Shown here: positions 27,401 through 34,557 of the stretch, one piece after another
Layout of the letters: each line of letters begins with the position of its first letter
How positions within the stretch are numbered: the stretch's first letter is position 1
Virus record (IMG/VR): IMGVR_UViG_3300020197_000017
Location: 1 to 64,000 of that record
Length of the DNA: 64,000 nucleotides
Direction: 5' to 3' (one strand)
Source of the DNA: a virus
Translations under genes and position numbers: made by a program
Notes under the pieces: generated by a model
Databases searched by the model: none
Told to the model about the DNA's origin: nothing
The model's input: the letters and a program-made list of their open reading frames with translations, nothing else

Positions 27401-30400
27401 GTGGTCTGAGGGCGGTGTCTACGTCGAAGATGTTCTTGGCGCAGGTCGCTGGGCCTATCCTACAGTGGGGATTTACGACTTCGACGGGTCCCCGTACTAC
27501 GGTACAGGGTCGTACTCTGGCTGGGAAGCGCCTACACGCCTTGGAAATCCGGGGGTCATCTATCCGCCGTCGAGCAACGACGCTGATGTGGCTGCCGAGG
27601 TCCTGGCTACAGACTACACCCTATTCAACTTCAAGCATGTCGGCATCGTGCACATCACTGACGTGACGGCACTGACACCGTCACTTACTGCACCGTTCAA
27701 TCGTTTCATTGGATGCCGTTTCAAGCTCGACGACCCGGCGGCGGATCTTGATCAGGTCGAGTTCGCTATTATCGGCTCGATGATGCCGGCTGAAAATGAG
27801 CTCTATCTCGCACTCCACCATCCGACTCAGACTATTGTCGTGGATGCTGGACACTCCAGGTACTTCAAGATTCTTGGACAGCGGTGGTACCAGTCCCATA
27901 TCGACGTGGCTGATTGGGTTCAGGTCGGCACAGAGGATGCGTCGGCATCGCGTACACAGCTTCCACTGCTGACGTGTGATCCGGACGTCCTGAACTCACG
28001 TGTGTCTGTAGTGCCGGACAACGTGCAGTTTCCGAGCCTTGGCCTCCAGACCTACTGCGCGTGGGCTGCTGCTGCGGACGGTGTGTCCATCGGTGCGGCG
28101 AGTGCGGATACATCGACGATGACATCCGTGCACGTCACTGCGAATGCGTATGCGGCTGCACAGCACTGGGATGGAGATTTCGATGACCCTATCTTCACAC
28201 ACGGCTGGTCAACCGATGCCAAGGAACCACGGTCGCCGTTCCCGAACTCCAGCACCATCTCGAATGTAGACGCGAACCACAACTCCAGCGAGGTCCTCGA
28301 CGGAAGCTACGCGGGTAGCTTTGCTGCGGACGACTACACGGCTACGTTCCCTGGCGGAACTGCTCAGGTTGCGTGGTCTTCATCCTGGGGCGGCTCCCTT
28401 GAGATTAGTGGAAACAGACATGCGCAAGTGAGAATCTGGCAGCGTGGACGTACTTTCGTGATGACCAACCATCTGGCGGTACGGGTACAACTCCGTGCCG
28501 CAGTGACGAGACCGCCGATCTTTATACCGGGAACGCGCATGTTCACCATCGCACTGACCAAGAATGATGGGACAGTGGTGGCGCACGCGGCGGTGGGAAT
28601 CCCTACGGACAACCGACCCCACGATGTTTCGGCGACCCTCGAAGTGGACGGTGTGACGAACGCAGCGGCGGACGCTCTCGGTCTCTCCAAAGAGGTGCTG
28701 TCCCTCCACGTCACGGCGCTGGTTGCCCTTGAGGCGGACAACGAAGTCATCTCGATCCTCGAGTTCAAGACTGAACCTGTCACGCGACCTCTTGTTACCA
28801 GCGGCCCTCAGATCGTGACAGGTTCAGTCCTGGCGCATGGATTTCGCTTCACGGACCCGGTCCCTGGTTTTGACACGAAGGGCCCTGCGGATGTCCGTCT
28901 CCTCGGTGGACTTGACTACGCTCGAAATGAAAGTTGGCCAACGTACAACGAGGGTGTCGATGGTTGGGAACATGCCAGCTGCACTGGTACGCAAGAACTC
29001 CGCTGCGGCCCTGGTCTCGTGCGGATGCGGTCAGATGAACAGTATCTCAACTGGAAGATCGCGTTGACTCTCTTGGCCAACGCGCTCGGTGCTACAGACA
29101 TCGACGCCTGGATGACAATATTGGCTTATCAAGCCCTGAACGGGTACGAAAGCGGCACAGAGCCAGCAGGTACATTTGGACCACTAGAGGACGAAGCAAA
29201 TGCCGTGTATGAGAAGTGTGTGCTGGCTGTTAACGAAGGAAACCTCGTAGACAAGGTTGAACTCGCCGAGGAGGCTATGTACCTGGGCAAGGTCCTGGTC
29301 GATGCTCTCCGTGTTGTCGCAAGCCGGGTAGTGGATGGCTCGGGCGACATGGCCGAGGATCTATACGACTACGCGAGACGGGTAGAGGACGCGATGTACT
29401 TCGAACTTCCAGCTACGGGCGAGTACGCCGCGCTTCTTCACGATGAGCCTGAATCGAACTGGATCCGCCCTTGGGTCGATTACTACCGTCTCTTCAGTCA
29501 GGGGGTTCATTCCGCCGCGATCACGCTCTACAACGGAGCCTTCGACCCTCTCTGGTACGCAAAGCAAGCGGACGTCCTCTACAACGACACGGGAACGACT
29601 ACCGAACGTCTGCATTCGGACGCTTTCGTTCCGTGCGGTACCACAGGGTTTCTGGTACCTGTCAATCCTCCACACGGGGCCGTGCTGACCTCGCTCAGTA
29701 TCGGTCTCAGCTTTCGCGCACACAAGTCAGGTCGTTGGGGAATCTACTTCGACATGGTGGACAGCCTTGCTGCTATGGGTACAAGCGGAGCGCCTTCTAC
29801 TGACTATGTCGAGGTTGCCCGTGACGAAGATTGGTTGGCCAAGCAGGGTGTGCGTGTAGAGCTCTGGAGATACAACGCCGTCGATTTCGACGTGAGTGAG
29901 GCTGACTGGGCTTCTTGGTCGGAACATGAACCAGAGTTCGGCTTCGGGGAGCGCTTAGCTCGATTCACGATCAATCTGTCGGAAGTAGCGACCCCGTCGG
30001 ATACTGCCAATACGGTTAGGGAGGCGTGGCGACAGCCTAGTTTTCTCGGTGACTATGGTAGGGACGTGTACGTCGGTAAGGAGCACTTTGCGCGACGTTC
30101 CTGGAACCTGATCGACACAGCCTTCGGTAGTGGTGATGCACGTGCGCGTGTGGATCGCCGACACTACGCCTACATGGTCGTGGTGCGCTTCTTTGGAGGT
30201 ATGCGACAGACCCACGCTTCTGTCGACCTTCCCTACGTACGAGGAGATGCGCCGGGGACGGGGTTTGATTCCAGGTGGGAGATCCCTCAGATGATTACGC
30301 GCAGGAGCGGTACTTCTGACGGGGAGCCCGTTGAGGGTCAGATCTACGGACACTTCGATGCGGCCTATAATGTCGACGGTCTCGAGAACATGAACACGCC

Positions 30401-30491
30401 ATGGGAAGAGAAGTCATTTCCTCCCCAAGTCAAGTTCCGCGGATTGAGACTCGGATGGATCACAGATCGCGCTGGGGATGGGGGCTGGTAG
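24459..30491 (+). CDS. Giant tail fibre protein, 2010 aa, mosaic
   Basis: The ATG at 24459 is preceded by CCGGGGAG. A longer in-frame ATG at 24363 lies within the preceding gene and yields an implausible Trp/Arg-rich leader. The N-terminal ~830 residues are beta-rich with modules like those of the giant baseplate proteins (VVAGDVATITGAGV near 25498; DVGKTILLTAGP near 26092). From about base 26940-27080 onward the base composition drops and codon use becomes relaxed, while the frame stays open. The distal part has beta segments, an acidic helical stretch around residues 1570-1670 (YEKCVLAVNEGNLVDKVELA) and a Trp/Tyr/Phe-rich C-terminus. This fits a conserved attachment half and an exchanged receptor-binding half. 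No peptidase or chaperone motif is recognised at the end. It is the last rightward gene before a strong terminator. Confidence 0.75.
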   Translation: MPKYIRRPFAMGNTDSPVVTQPILRGSVMKDSSGEFASLLIPSELAIETEDGATSGGISVVFKGTTMVQVLDDINSALTGYATAEEYEGCLVLKSVGTGEGAYIRIMPPVSGFDDASAVFGFEVHPHPLATVSARDLLDTPVRPRQQENPIGTKFIGTGEDRIGKSYNRALDMLARNGDLLYTWLQRSVARKATIVVDSTRHAAQLDTNVDGTIDQVDLSDLSVFNADLAGLRLYVGKSLGLTRNSNLAQISTVYQVADGEMKEIPAGDRTVRIGAVTRGQRGGVLPSFADDITAPTSPVPNTTGVSADGGNALGVDRAKHSGVTITEVRQRTTIVCAGATFETNGVVAGDVATITGAGVSSPFNHNGTYRVDVVVSEEELVLRPADETTDAQELNPAAGAFGTVVISSGGNWESGIWLSFYPPMPRIPEGGKFILTVPVESALGEVALEDMVNGSVRTVAGVDGWSLLNLWKQVSLDGAYQGMGAARGGGFFASITNRPFRLDLRHTATLSDGSIDRTSTGAATLDAHTLRLTAASTDRFDTEDVGKTILLTAGPFLTKEPWTVTRLIDNATVELAPPIHRVGYQETAGTTISVTSWILLDGDAIDVLGAQHVVSPEYFGDTDQAPAAGGYVYSREQRDLGTTDPPTAGLFSLLHLERVRLRRSGVNITIVTAGPTTASNTLPLPFDPEDTYNIYGETYETKMASGQSSITFVRILHGPDAGLYRVKGLKSVSVSTNAVVLQHIDGSPVTLTNGTTPSIAFYNATLAASVPLYGGPGAASTWMGGLSLFVDGYEQDVAFVAPVRINWRGTGTGLYAWLNDEEFKAFDNGDGADGALLTGVLFAPAEGIDIKMTGADTGANERRSGYVLRARAHTSRFDFNLQDPGAAGALFHSQKGFAGYFGQTGKDPAVVVLKVDAGAAGDESARFSGLSPSAALLVGRAGPISTENVSGPAGKGSAVELSGSLYIHRGSYVGGASVPTWSEGGVYVEDVLGAGRWAYPTVGIYDFDGSPYYGTGSYSGWEAPTRLGNPGVIYPPSSNDADVAAEVLATDYTLFNFKHVGIVHITDVTALTPSLTAPFNRFIGCRFKLDDPAADLDQVEFAIIGSMMPAENELYLALHHPTQTIVVDAGHSRYFKILGQRWYQSHIDVADWVQVGTEDASASRTQLPLLTCDPDVLNSRVSVVPDNVQFPSLGLQTYCAWAAAADGVSIGAASADTSTMTSVHVTANAYAAAQHWDGDFDDPIFTHGWSTDAKEPRSPFPNSSTISNVDANHNSSEVLDGSYAGSFAADDYTATFPGGTAQVAWSSSWGGSLEISGNRHAQVRIWQRGRTFVMTNHLAVRVQLRAAVTRPPIFIPGTRMFTIALTKNDGTVVAHAAVGIPTDNRPHDVSATLEVDGVTNAAADALGLSKEVLSLHVTALVALEADNEVISILEFKTEPVTRPLVTSGPQIVTGSVLAHGFRFTDPVPGFDTKGPADVRLLGGLDYARNESWPTYNEGVDGWEHASCTGTQELRCGPGLVRMRSDEQYLNWKIALTLLANALGATDIDAWMTILAYQALNGYESGTEPAGTFGPLEDEANAVYEKCVLAVNEGNLVDKVELAEEAMYLGKVLVDALRVVASRVVDGSGDMAEDLYDYARRVEDAMYFELPATGEYAALLHDEPESNWIRPWVDYYRLFSQGVHSAAITLYNGAFDPLWYAKQADVLYNDTGTTTERLHSDAFVPCGTTGFLVPVNPPHGAVLTSLSIGLSFRAHKSGRWGIYFDMVDSLAAMGTSGAPSTDYVEVARDEDWLAKQGVRVELWRYNAVDFDVSEADWASWSEHEPEFGFGERLARFTINLSEVATPSDTANTVREAWRQPSFLGDYGRDVYVGKEHFARRSWNLIDTAFGSGDARARVDRRHYAYMVVVRFFGGMRQTHASVDLPYVRGDAPGTGFDSRWEIPQMITRRSGTSDGEPVEGQIYGHFDAAYNVDGLENMNTPWEEKSFPPQVKFRGLRLGWITDRAGDGGW

Positions 30492-30504
30492 GGCTAAAGA
30501 AAGA

Positions 30505-30534
30505 GTGCGACGGCTTGAAGTTCAGCCGTCGCAC
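30505..30534 (+). terminator. Terminator for the rightward tail block
   Basis: An 11-bp perfect stem (GTGCGACGGCT with its complement) and an 8-base loop begin 14 bases after the tail fibre stop. A pyrimidine-rich run (TCCTTCTCTC) follows. The upstream side is purine-rich (AAAGAAAGA), so the hairpin could act in both directions. Confidence 0.75.
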
Positions 30535-30600
30535 TCCTTCTCTCAATCCTCTTCACAAAGGACGCCGTCGTTGGGACTCTCCTCCGATGTGAAAGATGAG

Positions 30601-30626
30601 GCCGACCGGGTGCTGACCCGGTCGGC
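30601..30626 (-). terminator. Terminator for the leftward replication block
   Basis: An 11-bp perfect stem (GCCGACCGGGT and its complement) has a 4-base loop. Read leftward, it begins two bases after the stop codon of the last small gene (30628) and is followed by CTCATCTTTC, a moderately T-rich run. It lies about 70 bp from the rightward terminator, with transcription converging on the pair. Confidence 0.75.
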
Positions 30627-30627
30627 T

Positions 30628-30813
30628 TCATGGCAATGGAACTCCGAGGCGGACAAGCTGACCGAGAAGGGCCGCGTCCGCCGAGTTGACGTCGAGGTAG
30701 ACGGAGAGGTTGGTCTCCGCCCACTCGATGAGGTCCTCCGGAGTCATACCCCGGAGGACCTCGATGTCAACCTCGACGGAACGCCCGACCTCGTGGCCCT
30801 TCTCTCGGGTCAG
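30628..30813 (-). CDS. Small acidic protein with no normal start codon (CTG start or -1 frameshift product)
   Basis: A 61-codon stretch directly after the upstream gene's stop reads like real protein: EVDIEVLRGMTPEDLIEWAE, then TNLSVYLDVNSADAALL. Its stop lies two bases before the leftward terminator. There is no ATG, GTG or TTG near its beginning. It either starts at CTG in a CTGA overlap with the upstream stop, or is the tail of the 257-residue upstream protein reached by a -1 frameshift, or begins at the internal ATG about 23 codons in (39 residues). No clear ribosome site was found for any option. Function unknown. Confidence 0.5.
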   Translation of the reverse strand: MTREKGHEVGRSVEVDIEVLRGMTPEDLIEWAETNLSVYLDVNSADAALLGQLVRLGVPLP

Positions 30814-31583
30814 TCCGAGACGCGCTTCAGCACGTCCGCGAGGGACTGGTCCTTCTTGTTGATGTCGTTCAGGTAGATGGACTCCACGCCGACGTGGACC
30901 TCGTCCAGCCGGCCCTTGAGGCTCTTGAGGGCCTTCGCGTTGCCGGTCTCGTTGGCGTCGACCTTGGCGTCCAGGGCCTTGATGACGTCACCCAGCGCGG
31001 CCTGGTTCTTCAGGACCTGCTCGAGGAGCTGGATGACCACGTCGTTGCCGCCGCCGTCCTTCTCGCTCTTCTCGCTCTTCCCCTCCGCCTTGGCCTCGGG
31101 CTCGTCGCGACGACCGCGGCCGCGCCCACGCGGGGCCTCGTCCTCGGGCTTCTTCGCCGGCTCCTCGTCCTCGCTGCGCCGCCCGCGACCGCGACCCCGG
31201 GGCGTCTCGTCCTCGTCGCCGCCCTTCTTGGTGTCCTCGTCCTTGGAGGCGCGCCCGCGTCCGCGCGGGGCATCTTCCTCCTCGACCTTCGCGCGCCCTC
31301 GACCCCGGGGCGCCTCGTCCTCGTCCTTGGCGGAGGAGCGGCCGCGGCCGCGCGGGGTCTCCTCGTCGGCGCCCTTGCCGCCGCCCCCGCCCCCCTTCTT
31401 CTTCTCGGCCGCGACCAGGTCGAGCACCTGGTCGTCGTCCAGCTTCTCGATGCCCTTGAAGTGGGGCTTGAGGAGCTCGATGAGCCCGTCGGGATCCATC
31501 TGGAAGAGCTTGAGGTCGTTCGGCTTGGCGAGGCCCGCGACAATGGCGAGCTCGCGGAGGTTGGCCTTCTTCACAGTTGCCAT
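30810..31583 (-). CDS. Protein with acidic PRGRGR repeats and C-terminal coiled coil, 257 aa
   Basis: The ATG at 31583 has a strong GAGAGGAA site. The frame stays open to a GTG at 31802, but that extension looks non-coding in its second half. Residues about 1-65 form a helical domain (NLRELAIVAGLAKPNDLKLF). Residues about 65-170 are low complexity: a Gly run, then five or more copies of an acidic stretch followed by PRGRGR. Residues about 185-257 form a Leu-rich coiled coil (VVIQLLEQVLKNQAALGDVI). The same DE-rich PRGRGR repeats occur at the end of the zinc-ribbon protein at 40173-41519. The Arg-Gly repeats alternating with acid suggest nucleic-acid binding or condensate formation, which is inference. 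Its stop overlaps the following small frame. Confidence 0.75.
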   Translation of the reverse strand: MATVKKANLRELAIVAGLAKPNDLKLFQMDPDGLIELLKPHFKGIEKLDDDQVLDLVAAEKKKGGGGGGKGADEETPRGRGRSSAKDEDEAPRGRGRAKVEEEDAPRGRGRASKDEDTKKGGDEDETPRGRGRGRRSEDEEPAKKPEDEAPRGRGRGRRDEPEAKAEGKSEKSEKDGGGNDVVIQLLEQVLKNQAALGDVIKALDAKVDANETGNAKALKSLKGRLDEVHVGVESIYLNDINKKDQSLADVLKRVSD

Positions 31584-31681
31584 GTGCAGTTCCTCTCTGT
31601 CGTGTCTTCGTGGGTTTGGTTTCGGAAGCAGCGCGTGCACGCCCAGTCTTTCGAGCACGCGTACTCGGGCAGCCCGCTCAC
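31571..31681 (-). CDS. Possible Cys-rich microprotein, 36 aa
   Basis: A GTG at 31681 is preceded by AGGAAGG seven bases upstream. It opens a 36-codon frame with YACSKDWACTRCFRN, a plausible half of a zinc ribbon, and ends inside the start of the next gene. The other frame of the same stretch, open from GTG 31802, begins with CSDRPSCLGCSRLPRC, also Cys-rich. The two halves together would make a convincing four- to eight-Cys protein if a frameshift joined them. This may therefore be a microgene or the second half of a shifted gene. No expression evidence exists in the sequence beyond the ribosome site. Confidence 0.35.
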   Translation of the reverse strand: MSGLPEYACSKDWACTRCFRNQTHEDTTERNCTWQL

Positions 31682-31788
31682 CGGGCAGCCCTTCCTCGTA
31701 CAGGTTGCAGCAGTCCCTGTCCATGAGCATCTGCGCGGTAACGCGCGTGCAGCGCGGGAGGCGCGAGCATCCCAGACAGGAAGGGCGG

Positions 31789-32103
31789 TCAGAGCATGTC
31801 ACGGCTGAAGCCCAGCCAACAGCGCGTGACGATCACGTCTGGGCATCCGTAGGACGTGCACTTGCCAGTGCACCCAGGAAGCTGACTCAGGAGCCTGTTC
31901 TTGTAGCGCGCGATGTGACGCTCGATCGCGACTCGGCGCACCTCCAGTGCGTCCGCCGGGAGGGCCTCGTCCTCGAGAATAGCCTCCACGAGTACGTTCT
32001 TGGGGAGATCCCGCGAGAGGTTGCCCAATCCGGCTACCCGTGCGACCTGCACGAGCTCGCTGAGGTTCATGCCCTGCAGCGTGTTGAGAAGGCTATCGGC
32101 CAT
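31789..32103 (-). CDS. Small protein with SAP/Rho-N-like helix and Cys-rich end, 104 aa
   Basis: The ATG lies inside the 3' end of the RusA-like gene (11-base overlap). Residues about 13-45 (LSELVQVARVAGLGNLSRDL, then PKNVLVEAIL) have the helix-turn-helix spacing of SAP- or Rho-N-type nucleic-acid-binding motifs. The C-terminal 30 residues contain four Cys (CTGKCTSYGC and a later Cys), which could hold a metal ion. It is in the replication/recombination operon after the resolvase gene. A DNA- or RNA-binding accessory role is plausible but unproven. Confidence 0.65.
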   Translation of the reverse strand: MADSLLNTLQGMNLSELVQVARVAGLGNLSRDLPKNVLVEAILEDEALPADALEVRRVAIERHIARYKNRLLSQLPGCTGKCTSYGCPDVIVTRCWLGFSRDML

Positions 32104-32605
32104 GGTGTTCTCGCAGAAACTCGGGTGGTATGCCGTAACGGGTCGGCGACACCTCTTCGAGAACGAGATGGACCGCTGGTGGGTCGTTGTCCCCGCCTAC
32201 CAGCTTCATCTCGGAGTCCTCCCAGAAGAGCGTGTCGTCGATCCCGAGGGCCTCGGCGAGTGCATCCTGGAGCAACTTACGCCGGTTCATCGTGTCGTTC
32301 CGCTTATACGGACTCTTCGCCTGTTCTTTCAGCCAGCCAGCCGTCAGGAGGTCTTCCGCGGGAAAGACGAAGACCGCAGTGAGCGTGTAGACCATCCAGG
32401 GGCGGTGCTCGCGGCTGAACCGCTGCACCTCGAAGAAGAGGTCGTCGTTGATGTGCCGCACGACCTCCTTTTTGTAGTTCTCGGCCTCCGTCGTGTACCG
32501 GATCACCGCCTTCCGCTTCCCCTTCACGTAGACGTACCCGATGTCGCGGATGCGGTTGTCCGACGGCGGTAGCTTCGGGTAGGAGAAGCAGAAGGTCCTG
32601 CCCAT
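32093..32605 (-). CDS. rusA: RusA-like Holliday junction resolvase
   Basis: This 170-residue protein has the RusA family layout. A beta-rich N-terminal part contains YVYVKGKRKAVIRYTTEAE. The catalytic segment RNDTMNRRKLLQDALAEALG follows, and IDDTLFWEDSEMK corresponds to the metal-binding 'D..N..K...DaL.....DD..i' core. RusA enzymes cut four-way DNA junctions by metal-dependent hydrolysis. One usual Asp of the first motif (D.DN) reads NDTMN here, so the metal site may be slightly altered. A TAATG overlap and AGGAGG site couple it to the preceding gene. Its role is probably resolving recombination or replication intermediates before packaging. Confidence 0.75.
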   Translation of the reverse strand: MGRTFCFSYPKLPPSDNRIRDIGYVYVKGKRKAVIRYTTEAENYKKEVVRHINDDLFFEVQRFSREHRPWMVYTLTAVFVFPAEDLLTAGWLKEQAKSPYKRNDTMNRRKLLQDALAEALGIDDTLFWEDSEMKLVGGDNDPPAVHLVLEEVSPTRYGIPPEFLREHHGR

Positions 32606-33231
32606 TAGTCCTCCTGCCCTCGACGGCCGCGGCGGTTTCGGAACCGGGAGTCGCCCGGGCGGTCCCCGCCCTCGGGGATGCGGCCCACGCTCCCGCCCCG
32701 GAACCCCATCTCGAGTTCCATGCGCTTCGTCTCGATGATGCGCGAGATGAACTTCACATCGCGCGAAGCCGCCTCAGCGAGTGTCGAGAGGAGCTCGCAG
32801 TAGGTCTTGGCCTCGATGTAGGAGGCGTTGGCTTCGATGTAGCGGACGTCAAGGATGGCCAGGTCGGCCTTGTCCTGCGCGGTCCCGAGCTTCGACTTCC
32901 TCACCGCAGCGAGGACGAGGTCGAGCTTCTCCTTCGCGGAGAGCATCTCTGCGCGCGACAGGACCACCTGACCCGTGACGTAGTCCGTGTAGGCCACCTG
33001 CAGGGCGTAGTACTCCCCGATGGCGGTCGGCTGCATCCCCGGCAGGTTGAGGGGCACGCGCCCGTCGTACGTCCTGCCGTCGTCGCGCTTGGGTGGCGCG
33101 TCTCGGAGCTTGAGTCCGGTCTTGTTGAAGCGCTCGAGCGCCAGCGACTCCGCCTGGTCGTAGCGGTCCAGGCCCTCGTCGAGACCCATCGTCATCGGGT
33201 CGCTGCTGTCGTCGTGGTCCCTTCGTGCCAC
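32605..33231 (-). CDS. Unknown helical protein in recombination operon, 208 aa
   Basis: I chose GTG 33231, with GGGAGG nine bases upstream and almost touching the preceding stop; longer frames run into the nuclease gene. The protein is largely alpha-helical, with long stretches such as AKEKLDLVLAAVRKSKLGTA and YIEAKTYCELLSTLAEAASR. It ends in an Arg/Gly/Asp-rich disordered tail. No family motif is recognised. Position between a Cas4-type nuclease and a resolvase suggests a recombination partner, for example an annealing or clamp protein, but no sequence signature supports a choice. Confidence 0.7.
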   Translation of the reverse strand: MARRDHDDSSDPMTMGLDEGLDRYDQAESLALERFNKTGLKLRDAPPKRDDGRTYDGRVPLNLPGMQPTAIGEYYALQVAYTDYVTGQVVLSRAEMLSAKEKLDLVLAAVRKSKLGTAQDKADLAILDVRYIEANASYIEAKTYCELLSTLAEAASRDVKFISRIIETKRMELEMGFRGGSVGRIPEGGDRPGDSRFRNRRGRRGQED

Positions 33232-33233
33232 CC

Positions 33234-34091
33234 TCACCTCCCTCCCTGGACCGTGAATGCCTTGCCCGCGCTCTTCTTGATACGCTGGGGGCACACGTAC
33301 CCGTAGGGACACTCCGCGCACTCGGCCGGTGTAGCATCCGCGATCGGGGGTTCGTCGTTGTCGAGGGCCTCCTGCACGCGCTCCCCCTTGGTCCGCACCC
33401 AGCGGCGGAAGACGGAGGGGTCGTACACCTCGACGTACTCCTTGATGTCGTGCGGCCACTGCTTGGAGATGTAGAGGTAGACGATCACTGGGGCATCCAG
33501 GGCGGTGGCGTACAGGCCGGTGGCCTGGATGCGGTGGTCGGGCTTGGGCTCCTTCAGCCCCTCGAACTCCGAGCCCATGCTCTTGATCTCAACCACGACC
33601 CTCACGCTTGGGAGCGTGAGGAGCCCGTCGGTGTTGCCGGCGATCAGCGTTCCGATCTCGATGCGCTTCTCGGGCTCGAACGCGTCACCGAAGTCCTCCG
33701 ACAGGATCGCCTGCGTGAGGTCGTGCATCGCGTGCCCGATGGCGAAGGTGAAGACCAGCGGCGGCTTGAACTGAGGCTTCGGCGCGTACTCGCCCGTCAC
33801 GTCGTAGTAGAGCCGGAGGACGCAGCTGTCCGCCGAGGACGGGTGGATCACCCCCACCGACCTCGGTGGCTTCCGCCGGTGCTTCCCGGTCCCCCTGCAG
33901 TGGTGGCAGTCGCGCTCCTCCGCGGCGTCTGCCTCGATACGAGCCAGGTACTCGGCCTTCGTCAGCCCCACTTCGCTCGCGCGTCGCTTGAGCCCCGCGA
34001 GGACGCGGGCTCGTAGGTCCAGCGACTCCGTCACCTCCTTGAGCTCGCGGTCGGAGGCATTCTTGATGTCGTCCGTGCTGTGCAGGATCAC
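33234..34091 (-). CDS. Cas4/RecB-type PD-(D/E)XK nuclease with Fe-S cluster
   Basis: This 285-residue protein starts at GTG in a GTGA overlap. The nuclease core shows Asp155 in GNTDGLL, Glu168 and Lys170 in VVVEIKS, and the RecB-type Q189-x4-Y194 motif. Cys90, together with Cys258, Cys261 and Cys267 near the C-terminus, gives the one-plus-three spacing that binds a 4Fe-4S cluster in Cas4 and AddB. An extra C-x2-C (residues 62 and 65, CHHCRGTG) precedes the core. Family members are 5'-3' or bidirectional ssDNA exonucleases. In phages they are usually part of recombination or end processing. Neighbouring RecA- and RusA-like genes fit that role. Confidence 0.82.
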   Translation of the reverse strand: MILHSTDDIKNASDRELKEVTESLDLRARVLAGLKRRASEVGLTKAEYLARIEADAAEERDCHHCRGTGKHRRKPPRSVGVIHPSSADSCVLRLYYDVTGEYAPKPQFKPPLVFTFAIGHAMHDLTQAILSEDFGDAFEPEKRIEIGTLIAGNTDGLLTLPSVRVVVEIKSMGSEFEGLKEPKPDHRIQATGLYATALDAPVIVYLYISKQWPHDIKEYVEVYDPSVFRRWVRTKGERVQEALDNDEPPIADATPAECAECPYGYVCPQRIKKSAGKAFTVQGGR

Positions 34092-34552
34092 TCGATCTCC
34101 TTCTGGTAGGAGCGAAGAAGTTGTTCAAACCACCCGCGGGGTACAACGACGAACTGCTCGTTCAGGTTGTCCTCGAAGGCGATGCTCATGACGGGGATCT
34201 CGTCCCCCTGGGCCGCCGCAGCGATCTTGCGTAAGTCGGCCCGCTTCAGGACGTATGACGTCTTTCCCGTGGTCTTGTCCTCCTCGCGGAGCAGTCCACG
34301 CACCTTCACATCGCCCTTGTCTCTCCCCGCGCCCGAGTTCGCGGTGACCCGGCCGCCGACGCTGCGCGCGTTGAAGCGCTCCTGTCGGTCAGACCGACTC
34401 CGCGTGGTCGGTTCGGCAGACCGGCGCGTCTGCTCCTGGGTCGAGAAGGCGTCGAACTCGCGCTCGCAGTCGCGGCAGCAGAGCGAGCTCGCGGAGACTG
34501 GGCTTTCGCGCAGTCTCCGCGAGCCGCAGAACGGACAGACCCTCGAGGGCAT
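34088..34552 (-). CDS. Zinc-ribbon protein with possible resolvase-like domain, 154 aa
   Basis: The N-terminus carries a zinc ribbon: CPFCGSRRLRES followed by CCRDCEREF, four well-spaced Cys. After an Arg/Ser-rich linker, residues about 85-150 form a compact alpha/beta domain (TSYVLKRADLRKIAAAAQGD, IPVMSIAFED, QFVVVPRGWFEQLL). It recalls small phage nuclease-fold proteins in which a helix is followed by 'P.l.i.Fed..yvvlp.ddf'. No complete catalytic triad is evident. It lies between the RecA-like and Cas4-like genes; involvement in recombination or repair is likely, the activity uncertain. Confidence 0.6.
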   Translation of the reverse strand: MPSRVCPFCGSRRLRESPVSASSLCCRDCEREFDAFSTQEQTRRSAEPTTRSRSDRQERFNARSVGGRVTANSGAGRDKGDVKVRGLLREEDKTTGKTSYVLKRADLRKIAAAAQGDEIPVMSIAFEDNLNEQFVVVPRGWFEQLLRSYQKEIE

Positions 34553-34557
34553 GGGCT

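Noticed and set aside
31583-31802. N-terminal extension of the PRGRGR protein to GTG 31802
   Set aside because: The internal ATG has a much better ribosome site, and half of the extension looks non-coding; treated as a possible separate Cys-rich frame.
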